Assembly: GCA_002839355.1 (NCBI GenBank)
Contig: PGXW01000037.1
Span: 1 to 42,152, forward strand
Direction: 5' to 3'
Source: Spirochaetae bacterium HGW-Spirochaetae-2
GTDB lineage: Bacteria > Spirochaetota > Spirochaetia > Sphaerochaetales > Sphaerochaetaceae
DNA: 42,152 bases
The notes beneath the pieces are model-generated. The model ran no database searches. It had not been told where the DNA came from and was given only the letters and a program-made list of their open reading frames with translations. Each line of letters opens with the position of its first letter. Within the stretch, counting starts at the first letter, position 1. Below, piece by piece: positions 41,437 through 42,152 of this stretch. The position numbers and the translations under genes were made by a program.

Positions 41437-41741
41437 GTGTATATAAAAGCATCATGCAGGGTCTGGATGAGGCTGTCAAATATCAGGAAGGAAAGATCGA
41501 TGCACGAAAGACAAAAATATCCGTAAAACCGGTAGAGTCTTTCACCAGCGAGGACATCAAGCAAATCCGCAATCGCCTTGGTTTGAGTCAGGTCATCTTT
41601 GCCTCCTCCCTTGGCGTATCCAAGAAAACAGTCGAGGCTTGGGAGCGTGGCAAGAATACCCCCGAAGGTCCTTCCCGCAGACTCCTTCAGTTGATCAGGG
41701 ACAATCCTGATATGATCGAGCAGTACATGATCAAAGCTTAG
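41433..41741 (+). CDS. higA: HigA-type XRE antitoxin
   Basis: The 102-residue protein overlaps higB by four bases. Its C-terminal half is an XRE helix-turn-helix (IKQIRNRLGLSQVIFASSLG, then SKKTVEAWERGKNTPEG), and the N-terminal half binds the toxin. Toxin-before-antitoxin order is typical of higBA. Confidence 0.9.
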   Translation: MSVYKSIMQGLDEAVKYQEGKIDARKTKISVKPVESFTSEDIKQIRNRLGLSQVIFASSLGVSKKTVEAWERGKNTPEGPSRRLLQLIRDNPDMIEQYMIKA

Positions 41742-41772
41742 TGGGCATGGGGGAAACGCCTTCCCCTACACT

Positions 41773-42046
41773 AGCTGTCACAATAGATTTCATATGGATG
41801 TCATGAGGGGAGGAAGGCTGTGCCAGATGAGCCTCCCACCCCTGCGCGCCTGTCGGCTGGTCGGCCCTCCTCTTCCTGCTCCCATTCTGTCCGCAGGGCA
41901 GTGCCGGCCAATGCGGCGCGACCCCTTCGGGACGTGCTGTCGGTGTATGGGAACCGGAGGCCATGTCGCCACCATAAGAGTGGAGACTGAATGTGGGACC
42001 AATCTTATATCATTATCAATAACAATATTAAGGGCACAAAAAAAAT
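41773..42046. repeat. Composite repeat C, full copy right of higBA
   Basis: It has the same block order as copy B: AGCTGTCACA, GGATGTCATGAGGGG, GGCTGTGCCAGATGA, core hairpin 41845-41920 (CGCGCC/GGCGCG and TGGTCGGC/GCCGGCCA), GTATGGGAACCGGA, and an AT-rich end with GGGCACAAAAAAAA. The poly-G tract is only four. The rest to 42152 shows no gene. Confidence 0.82.
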
Positions 42047-42152
42047 AGATCACAGAGCCTCTTGCAAAATGAGCGGTCATCGTGAATCGGAATCCACGTA
42101 ACGATACCGTTGACGATGATCGTGAGGGCTGAAATGCCCAATCGATTGTCTT

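Noticed and set aside
19946-42046. Chromosomal integron with attC sites
   Set aside because: No integrase is present, genes lie on both strands, and the repeats lack the paired R and L box order of attC sites.
1-42152. CRISPR array
   Set aside because: No series of equal repeats with equal-sized spacers is present; the 23-bp units at 11177 are contiguous and only three.
1-42152. tRNA or rRNA genes as island borders
   Set aside because: No cloverleaf with a T-loop GTTCGA-type block and matching acceptor stem was found by reading.

Overview
The window looks like a chromosome segment of a spirochaete, most likely Sphaerochaeta- or Treponema-like. The basis is the mix of TRAP and Ugp-type transporters, the spirochaetal style of the lipoprotein and secretion signals, and paired DUF4143 ATPases. 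The assignment is an inference with moderate confidence. No rRNA or tRNA gene was recognised.

Left part (1-19,940), mostly metabolic. On the minus strand lie a membrane LuxR-type regulator, a lipoprotein alpha/beta hydrolase, a small PLDc_N membrane protein and an ABC ATPase cut by the window edge; the last two resemble the YxlE-YxlF pair of Bacillus. A TRAP transporter operon (dctQ-dctM-dctP) follows, with an M24 peptidase, a YgeY-like M20 hydrolase and an XRE-cupin regulator. Next is a Ugp-like ABC operon: binding protein, two permeases, ATPase, glycerophosphodiesterase and a LacI regulator. A PHP phosphoesterase diverges from it. Two homologous DUF4143 ATPase genes interrupt this part. Each is bracketed by direct copies of a 36-47 bp repeat containing TTTGTATACAAA and GTACCAGGTAC. 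A group II intron relic sits directly after a stem-loop in the Ugp operon.

Right part (19,940-42,152) is an accessory island of toxin-antitoxin and defence modules around the competence genes comM-dprA. Reading left to right it holds XRE / ImmA-type protease / PIN nuclease; a RAYT transposase after dprA; an AbiEi-AbiEii-like pair under two perfect palindromic operators; HepT-MntA; an orphan AbiEi with a destroyed AbiEii; a haloperoxidase-type hydrolase; Phd-Doc; a 1108-residue SIR2-STAND protein; a DUF4062 + AlbA_2/ATP-binding pair; a RloA-like ATPase + RloB pair; and HigB-HigA.

The common thread is several families of dispersed intergenic repeats at cassette boundaries. One composite element carries a poly-G tract and a GC-rich hairpin core. 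Another shows the core CTTCCTGGTACC. Repeats abut the breakpoints of both AbiEii remnants, supply the last codons of one gene, and bracket the DUF4143 and HigBA cassettes. The strongest new leads are these repeat-bounded cassettes, the SIR2-STAND gene and the DUF4062/AlbA_2 pair.
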